A stretch of DNA of 64,000 nt from an uncultured Streptomyces sp. (GTDB lineage: Bacteria > Actinomycetota > Actinomycetes > Streptomycetales > Streptomycetaceae), in NCBI RefSeq assembly GCF_947488945.1, contig NZ_CANLBS010000013.1, forward strand, positions 62,001 through 126,000, read 5' to 3'. This document shows positions 36,601 to 53,900 of the stretch, in pieces. Both the position numbers and the translations under genes were made by a program. The first letter of the stretch is position 1. Every line of letters begins with the position of its first letter. Under the pieces are notes generated by a model, which worked only from the letters and a program-made list of their open reading frames with translations, was not told the origin of the DNA and did not search any database.

Positions 36601-38420
36601 CGTTCGAGCGGGATCGCGGCGCATACCGCGTCGAACGCGTCCCGGTAGACGGGGTAGGTGTCGTACAGCTCCTTGCCCATGCCCGGGTACTGGGCGCCCT
36701 GCCCGGTGAAGAGGAAGGCCGTCTGACCGGGGCGGACCGTGCCGGTGAGGACGGTGGGTGGGGCGGTGGAGGCGGCGAGGGAGTCCAGGGCGGCGAGGAC
36801 GTCGTCGGGGGACGCGGCAAGGACGACGGCGCGGTGTTCGTGGGACTGGCGGGTGGTGGCGAGGGAGAAGCCGAGGTCGACGGCGTCCGCGGGGGCGACC
36901 GGGTCGGCGGCGAGGAACGCGCGCAGGCGCGCCGCCTGGGCGGCGAGGGCGGCGGCGGAGCGGCCGGAGACCGGCAGCGGCACGGTGGCGGGAGCGGGGC
37001 GGCGCGGGGCGGCGGGCTCGTCCGGGTCGGCGGCCGGGGGTTCCTCGATGATGACGTGGGCGTTGGTGCCGCTGATGCCGAAGGAGGAGACGGCGGCGCG
37101 CCGGGGCCGGTCGCCGGGCTCCCAGGGGCGGGCCTCGGTGAGCAGGGTGATCTGTCCGGAGGCCCAGTCGACGTGCGGCGTCGGCTCGTCGGCGTGCAGG
37201 GTGCGGGGCAGCACGCGGTGCCGCATCGCCAGCACCATCTTGATCACGCCGGCGACCCCGGACGCGGACTGGGTGTGCCCGATGTTCGACTTGAGGGAGC
37301 CGAGCCACAGGGGCCGGTCGCGGTTGCGGCCGTAGGTGTCGAGCAGGGCGCGTGCTTCGATGGGGTCGCCGAGGGTGGTGCCGGTGCCGTGCGCCTCGAC
37401 CGCGTCGATCTGCTCGGGCGAGAGGCGGGCGCCGGCCAGGGCGGCGCGGATGACGCGCTGCTGGGCGGGGCCGCTGGGGGCGGTGAGACCGTTGGACGCA
37501 CCGTCCTGGTTGACCGCGCTCCCCCGGACCAGGGCGAGGACGGGGTGTCCGGCGCGGCGGGCGTCACTGAGCCGTTCGACCAGGAGCATCACGACGCCCT
37601 CGGCCATGCCCATGCCGTCCGCGTCGGCGGAGAACGCCTTGCAGCGTCCGTCGGAGGCGAGGCCGCGCTGGCGGTTGAACTCGTGGAAACCGGCGGGGTG
37701 CGGCATGACGGTGACGCCGCCGACGAAGGCGGCCGAGCAGTCGCCGTCGGTGAGGGCGCGGGAGGCGAGGTGGAGTGCGGTCAGCGAGGAGGAGCAGGCG
37801 GTGTCGACGCTGACGGCGGGGCCTTCGAGGCCGAGGGTGTAGGCGATGCGCCCGGACACCACGGAGGTGGCGCCGCCGGTGAGCTGGTAGCCCTCGGAGC
37901 CGGCCATGCCGTCGGTCGCGCCGTAGCCCTGGCCGTTGGTGCCGATGAAGACGCCGGTGCGGGAGCCGCGCAGGGTCTTCGGGTGGATGCCGGCCCGTTC
38001 GGTGGCCTCCCAGGCGGCTTCCAGGATCAGCCGCTGCTGCGGGTCCATGGCGAGCGCTTCGCGGGGGTTGATGCCGAAGAAGGCCGGGTCGAAGAGTCCG
38101 GCGTCGTGCAGGAAGCCGCCCTGGGCGGCCCGCAGGGACTCGCCGCCGTCGGCGCCCGGCAGGCCCCCCTCGCCCCAGCCCCGGTCGTCGGGGAAGGGGG
38201 TGATGGCGTCGCCGCCCTCCATGAGCAGGCGCCACAGGTCCTCGGGCGAGCGGACGCCGCCGGGCAGGGTGCAGGCCATCGAGACGATGGCCATCGGCTC
38301 CGGCTCGGCGGACTCGGCCTCACGCAGCCGCCGCCGGGTGTCGTGCAGTTCGGCGATCACCCGGCCGAGGTAGTCGCGGAGCTTGCGCTCGGTGGGGTTC
38401 TTGCTCGCTTCGGCGGTCAT
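27648..38420 (-). CDS. Type I modular PKS, two KS-AT-DH-KR-ACP modules
   Basis: A 3590-residue synthase making the conjugated diene. An N-terminal coiled-coil docking segment (ERKLRDYLGRVIAELHDTRR) is followed by KS1 (about 40-457), AT1 with HAFHSH (malonyl), DH1, KR1 and ACP1 (about 1716). Then come KS2 (about 1777-2197), AT2 with YASH (methylmalonyl), DH2, KR2 and ACP2 (about 3467). A C-terminal docking tail ends in FDFIDKELGA. Both DHs have the HxxxGxxxxP motif and a DAALH segment, and both KRs carry the VDD/LDD of B-type enzymes that pair with DH. I chose the ATG at 38420 because GGAG lies 6 bases before it. A GTG at 38453, overlapping the upstream stop as GTGA, is an alternative start. 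It abuts the next PKS gene with a 3-base gap. Confidence 0.95.
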   Translation of the reverse strand: MTAEASKNPTERKLRDYLGRVIAELHDTRRRLREAESAEPEPMAIVSMACTLPGGVRSPEDLWRLLMEGGDAITPFPDDRGWGEGGLPGADGGESLRAAQGGFLHDAGLFDPAFFGINPREALAMDPQQRLILEAAWEATERAGIHPKTLRGSRTGVFIGTNGQGYGATDGMAGSEGYQLTGGATSVVSGRIAYTLGLEGPAVSVDTACSSSLTALHLASRALTDGDCSAAFVGGVTVMPHPAGFHEFNRQRGLASDGRCKAFSADADGMGMAEGVVMLLVERLSDARRAGHPVLALVRGSAVNQDGASNGLTAPSGPAQQRVIRAALAGARLSPEQIDAVEAHGTGTTLGDPIEARALLDTYGRNRDRPLWLGSLKSNIGHTQSASGVAGVIKMVLAMRHRVLPRTLHADEPTPHVDWASGQITLLTEARPWEPGDRPRRAAVSSFGISGTNAHVIIEEPPAADPDEPAAPRRPAPATVPLPVSGRSAAALAAQAARLRAFLAADPVAPADAVDLGFSLATTRQSHEHRAVVLAASPDDVLAALDSLAASTAPPTVLTGTVRPGQTAFLFTGQGAQYPGMGKELYDTYPVYRDAFDAVCAAIPLERPLRDVVFGDAEGLDRTAYTQPALFSLEVALFRLIESWGVRADAVAGHSVGELAAAHVAGILSLEDACVLVAARGRLMEALPAGGAMLAVEAAEDEVDLPDGVDLAAVNGPASITVSGEEPAVSALEARLRAEGRKVKRLTVSHAFHSHLMEPMLADFAAVAAGLTYRAPVIPFVSTVAADSGPATPDHWVQQIRATVRFADAAGELRGRGVTRHVELGPDSVLSALVAETAVPLQRAGRDQVDTLLRAAARLHVTGLDLDWAAVLAPWSPRRLDLPTYAFQRDRYWPTPVAATDLGAAGLRGAGHPMLGAAVSVVGDGALVLTGRLSRTTHPWLGDHRVGGEILVPGTALVELALHAGEQAGCPVLDELTLDTPLVLPARGGVRVQIEVDAPDAGPDPRRGIAVYVGPDDADPDPAAGWTRHATGVLRPAPGDAPEDDRLATWPPPHARPVPVDGFYDAAASAGLDYGPAFRGLTAAWLGADGEVYAEVALPAAPAAGTAATGFGLHPALFDAALHAAAFGGLLPAEATEATGTGTGAAHPAPVRLPFSWSGVTLHAADATALRVRLARAGTDAVSVTLADPAGRPVATVERLVLRPAAPSAGAVPRDTLFRVDWTALPAGDREPTGWTLVRDPGDLAALAELPAPPAHVAVQVSAGPADTHRDEAEAVRAAAHRALAWTQAWLADDRFADSRLVVLTRGATPAGNTAVDPAAAAVRGLVHSAQTEHPDRFVLLDLDPDATGPHATGPGTDRPLPAVALPADEPELALRADRLYAPRLTRAVPPGAPPAPPADGTVLITGGTGVLGSLVARHMAARHGVRHLLLVGRRGPDAPGAAELVTELAALGAHADVVACDTSDRDALAAVLDAIAADRPLTGVVHAAGVVDDGTVTALTADRLDTVLDAKAVSALHLDALVGDVGLFVLFSSAAATFGSAGQANYAAANAVLDAVAHRRPGAVSVGWGLWAEASGITAGLDENERARITRSGAALATPEALALFDAARAGDTPHLVALRMDLPGMRTLLDRDPAAAAPPLLRALVTRTARALASAAPASGRPLSSLGDRLAALGEPERTDALAELVRAEVAAVLGHGDTGAIEDHRPFKDLGFDSLTAVELRNRLGALTGIRLPATLVFDHPSPRDLVTHLLPRLTGERTAPAPAATPRRAATDEPIAIVAMSCRYPGDVNSPDDLWRLVMSGTDAITPFPANRGWDAEALYDPDPDSSGTSYVVEGGFVHDADRFDPQLFGISPREALAMDPQQRMMLEAAWETFERAGLDPTSLRGSRTGVFAGLMYHDYAATMTVLPEGVEGYLGTGTSGSVLAGRVSYTFGLEGPAMTVDTACSSSLVALHLAAQSLRNGECDLALAGGVTVLSTPAVFIDFSRQRGLASDGRCRSFSSDADGTGWAEGIGVLLVERLSDALARGHEVLAVMRGSAVNQDGASNGLTAPNGPAQQRVIREALASAGLTPSDVDAVEAHGTGTKLGDPIEAQALLATYGQDREEPLWLGSLKSNIGHAQAAAGVGGVIKMVEAMRHGVLPRTLHVAEPTSQVDWTEGAVELLTESRPWPEMDRPRRAAVSSFGVSGTNAHVVLEAAPAPRRTPDTPAPDRPAPDGPGRVLPWVLSAGSADALRALAARLAPATGSADPADVAWRLSTGRAALEYRAVVLAAGPDGFNEGLRALAEGRDAPGLVTRSGGAGRGGAVFVFPGQGSQWAGMAAGLLDAEPVFAARMAECAAALAPFTDFALLDVVRGDGVELERVEVVQPVLWAVMVSLAELWRSVGVVPAAVVGHSQGEIAAAVVAGALSLVDGARVVALRSGLIARELAGRGGMASLAVPASEARALVLRWPGLSVAAVNGPGSTVVSGDADAIADIVAHCAENGIRARRVPVDYASHSAHVEGLREQLLADLAPVRPTAPVVPFYSSVTGGRLDAATVLDATYWYDNLRNPVRFEDATRALLDDGRTLFVETSPHPVLTVGLQETLESSGRSHAVLHSLRRDEGGRPRWLTALAEAHVHGVDIDWRTLLDDRTGHPVDLPTYPFQRERYWPENHALPADVTAVGLGRTDHPLLGAAVSVAGTDGVLLTGRLARTTHPWLADHALLGTVLLPGTALVELASRAGAGADCPCVDELTLEAPLILPDERAVVVQVVVGDSAGEDRTRPVTVYSRPEGDDAAWTRHATGTVRPADPAEPVPGLALWPPRDARPVDVTGFYRAAAENGYAYGPAFQGLRAVWQRDGEVFAEVALDPSAHQDAAGFGLHPALLDAALHAIGAGGLLPGTDEVRVPFSWHGVTPYATGATELRVRLTRTGADGTDGEAVRIDAADAGGAPVAQVASLALRPLAADQLTVGRDVRDSLYGIDWVPAPAGPEPVSWAVVGGDLLGAADHLADETPAVHWHADPGAFTDALDAGTPVPDVVLLSAGAAPEDEADAVHRRTAEVLAAVRTLLADDRLADTRIALLTCGAAAVRDGEDVLDLPGAAARGMLRSAHSEHPGRITLIDTDGDLTALPGALAADEPETALRGGSLLVPRLVRTRRPDHPRTTPEAREGTVLITGGTGVLGGMLARHLAETHGVTELLLLSRSGPAAPGAGDLVAELAKLGARADVVACDAADRDAVAAALAGRRVTGVVHAAGVLDDGVFDALTPERVSAVLRPKSDAALHLDELVGDAALFVLFSSGTATFGTPGQANYAAANAVLDALAARRRARGLPARSIGWGLWATATGMTAHLAGADLARAGSAGTALSDTDGLALFDAALATDRAHLVATHLDLPALRARAATDPVPPLLRVLVPATTRRATAGDGQGAAALTARLAALDAPERAQTVLDLVRFHAASVLGHASSDSVDPERGFTELGFSSLTAVEIRNRLATATGLRLPTTLVFDYPTSLKVADHLLERLTADSAASGTQDLLTDLDRLDSVLARTGPGDETRARVVSRLNALLARYDTGAGGDTGLLAAASGLDTADDDAMFDFIDKELGA
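27890..33097 (-). other. Module 2 of the diene PKS: KS-AT(mm)-DH-KR-ACP
   Basis: The AT has GHSQGEIAAA and YASH (methylmalonyl) and is almost identical in DNA to the first AT of the next gene. The DH has HALLGTVLLPG. The KR has AGVLDDG (B-type). The ACP reads LGFSSLTAV, with Ser in place of Asp next to the active Ser. It should give a methyl-bearing C10-C11 double bond conjugated to the previous one. Confidence 0.9.
33150..38302 (-). other. Module 1 of the diene PKS: KS-AT(malonyl)-DH-KR-ACP
   Basis: The AT has GHSVGELAAAH and HAFHSH (malonyl). The DH His is near 35590 in the pattern HRVGGEILVPG. The KR has AGVVDDG, B-type. It should give the C12-C13 double bond. Confidence 0.9.
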
Positions 38421-38426
38421 CTTGTT

Positions 38427-38430
38427 CTCC
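38427..38430 (-). promoter_or_regulatory. Ribosome binding site deciding the start of the diene PKS
   Basis: GGAG on the minus strand lies 6 bases before the ATG at 38420. It favours that ATG over the GTG at 38453 that overlaps the upstream stop codon. Confidence 0.5.
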
Positions 38431-38449
38431 GACGGGGTCCTTGAGGCAG

Positions 38450-47944
<9,495 letters not shown>

Positions 47945-47994
47945 GCCCGACCCTTCACCAGGTCCGTCCGTGGGGGCTGCTGTCCTGCGGGGGT

Positions 47995-50900
47995 TCACGA
48001 CAGGCCCAGCTCCTTGTCGATGAAGTCGAAGACGTCGGTGGCGGAGGCGTCCTCCAGCCGTTCGGCGACGGCGACGCTCGCGCCGTCCGCCGCGCTCCGG
48101 TCGCCGCCGGTGACCCGCGCCAGCAGGGCGCGCAGCCGGTCGGCGACGACGGGGTCCTCGACGGGCCCGGCGTCCAGCAGGCCGATGGAGGCTTCCAGCC
48201 GGTCCAGTTCGGTGAGCACGGCGTCCGCGCGGGCCTGTTCGGGGTCGGTCCCGCCGACGAGTTCGGCGCGCAGGTGGTCGGCGAGCGCGGCCGGGGTCGG
48301 GTGGTCGAAGACGAGGGTGGCGGAGAGGCGCAGCGCGGTGGCCGCGGTGAGCCGGTTGCGCAGTTCGACGCCGGTCAGCGAGTCGAAGCCGAGTTTGGTG
48401 AACGCGAGGCCGGCGCCGACGGCTTCGGGGTCCTCGTGGCCGAGGACGGCCGCGGCGTGGGCGCGTACCAGGTCCAGCAGGGTGCGGCGCTGTTCGGACT
48501 CGGGCAGCGGTGCGAGGTCGGAGGCGAGGTCGCGCGGTGCGGCGGCGGTGGCGGCCCTGGCGCGTGCGGGGCGGCGGACCAGGCCGCGCAGCAGCGGCGG
48601 AACGGGGGTGGTGTCGCCGGCCCGTTCGCGTAGGGCGCGCACGTCGAGGTTGACGGGTACCAGGTGGGTGCGGGCGAGGTCGCGGGCCGCGTCGAAGAGG
48701 GCCATGCCCTTCTCTGCGCCGATGGCCCCGCCGACGGCGGCGCGGTCGCGGGCGCGCCCTTGGAGGTGGCCGGTCATGGCGCCGGAGGGCTCCCACAGTC
48801 CCCAGGACAGGGACTGGGCGGCGAGGCCGCGGACCCGGCGGCGGTGGGCGAGCGCGTCGAGGACGGCGTTTGCGGCGGCGTAGTTGGCCTGTCCGGCCGA
48901 GCCGAAGGTGGTGGCGACGGAGGAGAACAGGACGAACATCGCCAGGTCGGCTCCGGCCGTCAGGGCGTCGAGGTGGAGGGCGGCGTCCACCTTGGGCCGC
49001 AGGACTGCGTCGATGCGTTCGGGGGTGAGCTGGTCGAGGAGGCCGTCGTCGAGGACTCCGGCGGCGTGCACGACGCCGGTGAGCGGCCGGTCCAGGCCGT
49101 CCAGCAGCGCGGCGAGCGCGGTGCGGTCGGAGGCGTCGCACGCCTCGACGCGCACGGTGGCCCCGGCCTCGGTGAGTTCGGCGGCGAGCTCCGCCGCGCC
49201 GGGTGCGTCGGGGCCGCCGCGGCTGACGAGGAGCAGGTGGCGTACGCCGTGGTGGTGGACGAGGTGCCGGGCGAGGATGCCCGCGAGGACGCCGGTGCCG
49301 CCGGTGAGCAGGACGGTGCCTTCGGGGTCGGGTGCGGCGGGCAGGGTCAGGACGTTCTTGCCGGTGTGGCGGCCGCGGCCCATGTGGCGGAGCGCTTCGG
49401 GAGCGTCCCTGAGGTCCCAGGCGGTGACGGGGAGCAGGGTGAGGGCGCCCCGGTCGAAGAGGGCGACGATCTCGGTGAGGATCTCGGCGACCCGGTCGGC
49501 GTCGGCGCGCATCAGGTCGAAGACCCGGTAGGCGGTGCCGGGGTGGGCCCTGGCGACGTCGTCGGGATTGCGGATGTCGGTCTTGCCCATCTCCACGAAC
49601 CGGCCGCCGGGGGCGAGCAGGCGCAGCGAGGCGTCGATGAACGGGCCTTCCAGCGAGTTGAGGACCACGTCGACGCCGTGGCCGCCGGTGGCGTCGCGCA
49701 GCCGGGCCTCGAAGCCGAGGGAGCGGGAGGAGGCGAGCCGGTCGTCGGGGAGGCCGGTAGTGGGCCACTTGCCGGGGCCCGCGGTGCCGTAGACCTCCAG
49801 GCCGAGGTGGCGGGCGAGCTGGACGGCGGCCATGCCGACGCCGCCGGCCGCCGCGTGCACGAGCAGCGATTCGCCGGCGGCCACCTGCGCCACGTCGACG
49901 AGTCCGTAGTAGGCGGTGAGGAAGGGGGTGGGGACGGACGCCGCCTGGGCGAAGGTCCATTCGGGGCGCATCGGGGCGAGTGCGCGCCGGTCGGTGACGG
50001 CGGTCGGGCCGAACGCGCCGGCGAACAGGCCGAACACCCGGTCGCCCGGGGCGAGGTCGGTGACGGCCGCGCCGACTTCGAGGACGGTTCCGGCGCCCTC
50101 GGTGCCCATGCCGCGCTGGTCGGGGACCATGCCGAGGGCCATCACGACGTCGCGGAAGTTGACGCCGGCGGCTCGGACCGCGATCCGTACGTGGGTGGGC
50201 GCCAGCTCCGCGCCGGCCTCGGGCGCGGGTACGTACGCCAGGTTCTCCAGGGTGCCTTCGCCGACGATGTCGAGGCGGGTGCCGGGGAGGGGCGCGGGCA
50301 GCCGGTTGCCGGCGTCGGCGCGGGCGAGCCGGGGGGCGAGGAGCGTGCCGGCGCGCACGGCGAGCTGCGGTTCGTCGGTGCCGAGCGCGGCGGGCAGGGC
50401 GGCGGCCGAGTCGGGGTGGCCGTCGACGTCGATCAGGGCGAACCGTCCGGGGTGCTCGCTCTGCGCGGAGCGCAGCAGGCCGTGCACGGCGGCGCCGGCC
50501 AGGTCGGGTACGCCCTCCCCCGCGCCGACGGGGACGGCGCCGCGGGTGACCACGGCGAGGCGGGCGCCGGCGAAGCGTTCGTCGGCGAGCCAGGCTTGGG
50601 CGAGCTCCGCCGCGCGGTGGACGGCGGCGCGCACCTGGTCCGCCGTCTCTCCGGCGCGGCGGGTGTGGTCCACGACGACGACGCCGGGGGCGGCGGCGCC
50701 CCGGTCGACGGCGGCGGCGAGTTCCGTGAGGCCGTCGTGGCGGGTGTCGGCGGCGAGGCCGTCCGTCGCCGGGCCGACGAGGACGAGCGGGGTCCGGGCG
50801 CCTTCGGCGACGGGCGCCCAGTCCAGGCGGAACAGAGAGTCGAGCACGGGGCCGTGGGCGGCGCGGCGTACGGCGTCGGTGTTGACGGGCCGCAGGGTCA

Positions 50901-53900
50901 GCGCGCCGACGGAGGCGACGGGGGTCCCGGCCGGGTCGGCGGCGACGAGCGACACGGTGTCCGGCCCGGCGGCGGTGAGGACGACCCGCAGGACGGTGGC
51001 GCCGGTCGCGTGGAGCTGGACGTCCTCCCAGGCGTACGGGAGCTGGGCGTCGGGGCCGAGCAGGCCGCCGGTCCCGGCGGCGTGCAGGGCGGCGTCGAGG
51101 AGCGCGGGGTGCAGCCCGCAGCGGGCGGCCTCGCCGTGCGCGGCGGCGGGCAGGACGACGTCGGCGTACACGTGGCCGCCGTGCCGCCAGGCGGCGCGCA
51201 GCCCCTGGAAGACGGGGCCGTAGGCGTAGCCGCCGGCGGCGAGCGCCTCGTAGTGGCCGGTGAGGTCGACCGGTTCGGCTCCGGCGGGCGGCCAGGTGGG
51301 CGGCACGCCGTCCGGGCCGGGTGCGGCGGCGAGGGCGGGGTCGGTGAGGAGCCCGGTGGCGTGGGTGGTCCAGGGGGTGGCGGGGTCGGCGTGTTCGGGG
51401 CGGGAGGAGACGGTGACGGGGCTGCGGCCGTCGGCCCGGGGTCCGTCCACGAGGAGCTGGAGGTGCACGCCGTCGGTGGCGGGGACGACGAGCGGGGCGT
51501 GCAGGGTCAGTTCGTCCAGGCCGGAGCCTCCGGCGTGCAGGGCGAGTTCCACGAAGGCGGTGCCGGGCAGCAGGACGGCACCGTGGACGGTGTGGTCGGC
51601 GAGCCACGGGTGGGTGGCGAGCGACAGCCGTCCGGTCCACAGGGTTCCGGCGCCGCCGGCCAGCGGCACGGCGGCGGCCAGCAGCGGGTGGTGGGCGTCG
51701 GCCAGTCCGGCGCCGGTGACGTCGGCGGTGGCGGGGCGGGTCTCGGGCCAGTACCTGCGGTGCTGGAACGGGTAGGTGGGCAGGTCGAGGACGCGGCGTC
51801 CGGCGGGGCCGCCGAGGACGGCCGACCAGTCGACGGACGCGCCGGCGACGTGGGCTTCGGCGAGGGCGAGCAGCCAGCGGTGGGCGTCCTCCTCGTCGCG
51901 GCGCAGGGTGGTCAGGACGGTGCCGGTGGCTCCGGTGTCGTCGAGGATCTCCTGCACGCCGACGGTGAGCACGGGGTGCGGGCCGACCTCCAGGAACACG
52001 GTGTGGCCGTCGGCGAGGGCGGCGCGGGCGGCCTGGTCGAACCGGACGCGGCCGCGCAGGTTGCGGTACCAGTAGTCGCCCGTGAACCCGTCGGCGCCGA
52101 GGGCCGCGCCGGTGACGGTGGAGTAGACGGGCACGTCGCCGGGGCGGGCCCGGTCGGTGGAGAGTTCGGTGAGCAGCGGGCGCAGCGGTTCGACGAGCGG
52201 GGTGTGGGAGGCGTAGTCGACGGGCATCCGGCGGGCGCGGACGCCGGTGTCCGCGCAGTGCGCCAGCAGGTGGGCGAGGTCGTCCGCGGCGCCGCCGACG
52301 ACGGTGGAGCGGGGGCCGTTGACGACGGCGACGGCGATGCTCGGCCAGGGGGCGATCAGCTTCTCCGCCTCGGCGGCGGGCAGTGCGAGCGAGGCCAGGC
52401 CGCCCCGGCCGGAGAGGTGTTCGGCGATGGCCCTGCTGCGGAGGGCGACGACGCGGGCGGCGTCCTCCAGGGTGAGGGCGCCGGCCACGACGGCGGCGGC
52501 GAGTTCGCCCTGGGAGTGGCCGATGACGGCGGCGGGGACCACGCCGGCGGCGCGCCACAGGGCGGCGAGGGAGACCATGACGGCCCACAGCACGGGCTGG
52601 ACGACGTCGGCGCGCTCCAGGCCGGCGTCGTCGTCCGCTTCGCCGCGCAGGACCGCGAGCGGGGAGAAGTCGAGGTACGGGGCGAGGGCCCGTTCGCACT
52701 CCTCCAGCCGGGCCCGGAAGACCGGTTGGGTGTCGATGAGCCCCGCGGCCATGCCGGCCCACTGGGTTCCCTGTCCGGGGAAGACGAACACGGGCGCCCC
52801 GGCGGTGCGGGCGGTGCCCCGGCGCAGGGCGGCGGGGTGCTCGCGGTCCTCGGCGAGGGCGTCGAGCGCCTCGGGGCCGAGGACGACGGCGCGTTCGGTG
52901 AGGTCGGCCCGTGCGGTGGCGAGCGTCCAGGCCACGTCCTGGGCGTCGGCCGGTGCGGTGCCGGCGGCGGCGAGGCGGCGGGCCTGGTCGCGCAGGGCGT
53001 CGGGCGATTCGGCGGAGAGCACCCAGGGGACGGCGGCTTCCCGCGGGGCGACCGGGGCGGCGTCTGCCGGGGCGGGCTGTGCCGGGGACTCGTCCGTCCG
53101 GGCGGCGTCCGCCGGGGCGGCTTCGAGGACGACGTGGGCGTTGGTGCCGCTCATGCCGAAGGACGAGACGCCGGCGCGTCGGGGGCGCCCGGCCCCGGGC
53201 CACTCGCGTGCCTCGGTCAGCAGTCGCACGTTGCCCGCGGTCCAGTCGACCTTGCTGGTGGGACGGTCGGCGAACAGCGTGCGGGGCAGGCGCCCGGCCC
53301 GCATCGCCATGACCATCTTGATGACGCCCGCGATGCCGGAGGCGGCCTGCGCGTGGCCGATGTTGGACTTGACGGAGCCGAGCCACAGCGGCTCCTCGCG
53401 GTCCTGCCCGTACGTCGCGAGCACCGCCTGCGCCTCGATCGGGTCACCCAGCCTGGTGCCGGTGCCGTGCGCCTCGACCGCGTCCACGTCACGGGGGTCG
53501 AGCCGGGCGGCGGCGAGGGCGGAGCGGATGACGCGTTGCTGGGAGGGGCCGTTGGGGGCGGTGAGGCCGTTGGACGCGCCGTCCTGGTTGACGGCGGAGC
53601 CGCGCACGAGGGCAAGCACCCGGTGGCCGTTGCGGCGGGCGTCGGAGAGCCGCTCCACGAGCAGCAGACCGACGCCCTCGGCCCAGCCGGTGCCGTCGGC
53701 GTCGTCGGAGAACGCCTTGCAGCGGCCGTCGGCGGCCATCGCGTCCTGCTTGCCGAACTCGGTGTAGATGCCGGGGGTGGCCATGGCGACGACCCCGCCG
53801 GCGACGGCGAGCGAGCATTCGCCGTTGCGGAGCGCCTGTCCGGCCAGGTGCAGGGCGACGAGCCCGGAGGAGCACGCGGTGTCGACGGTGACGGCGGGCC

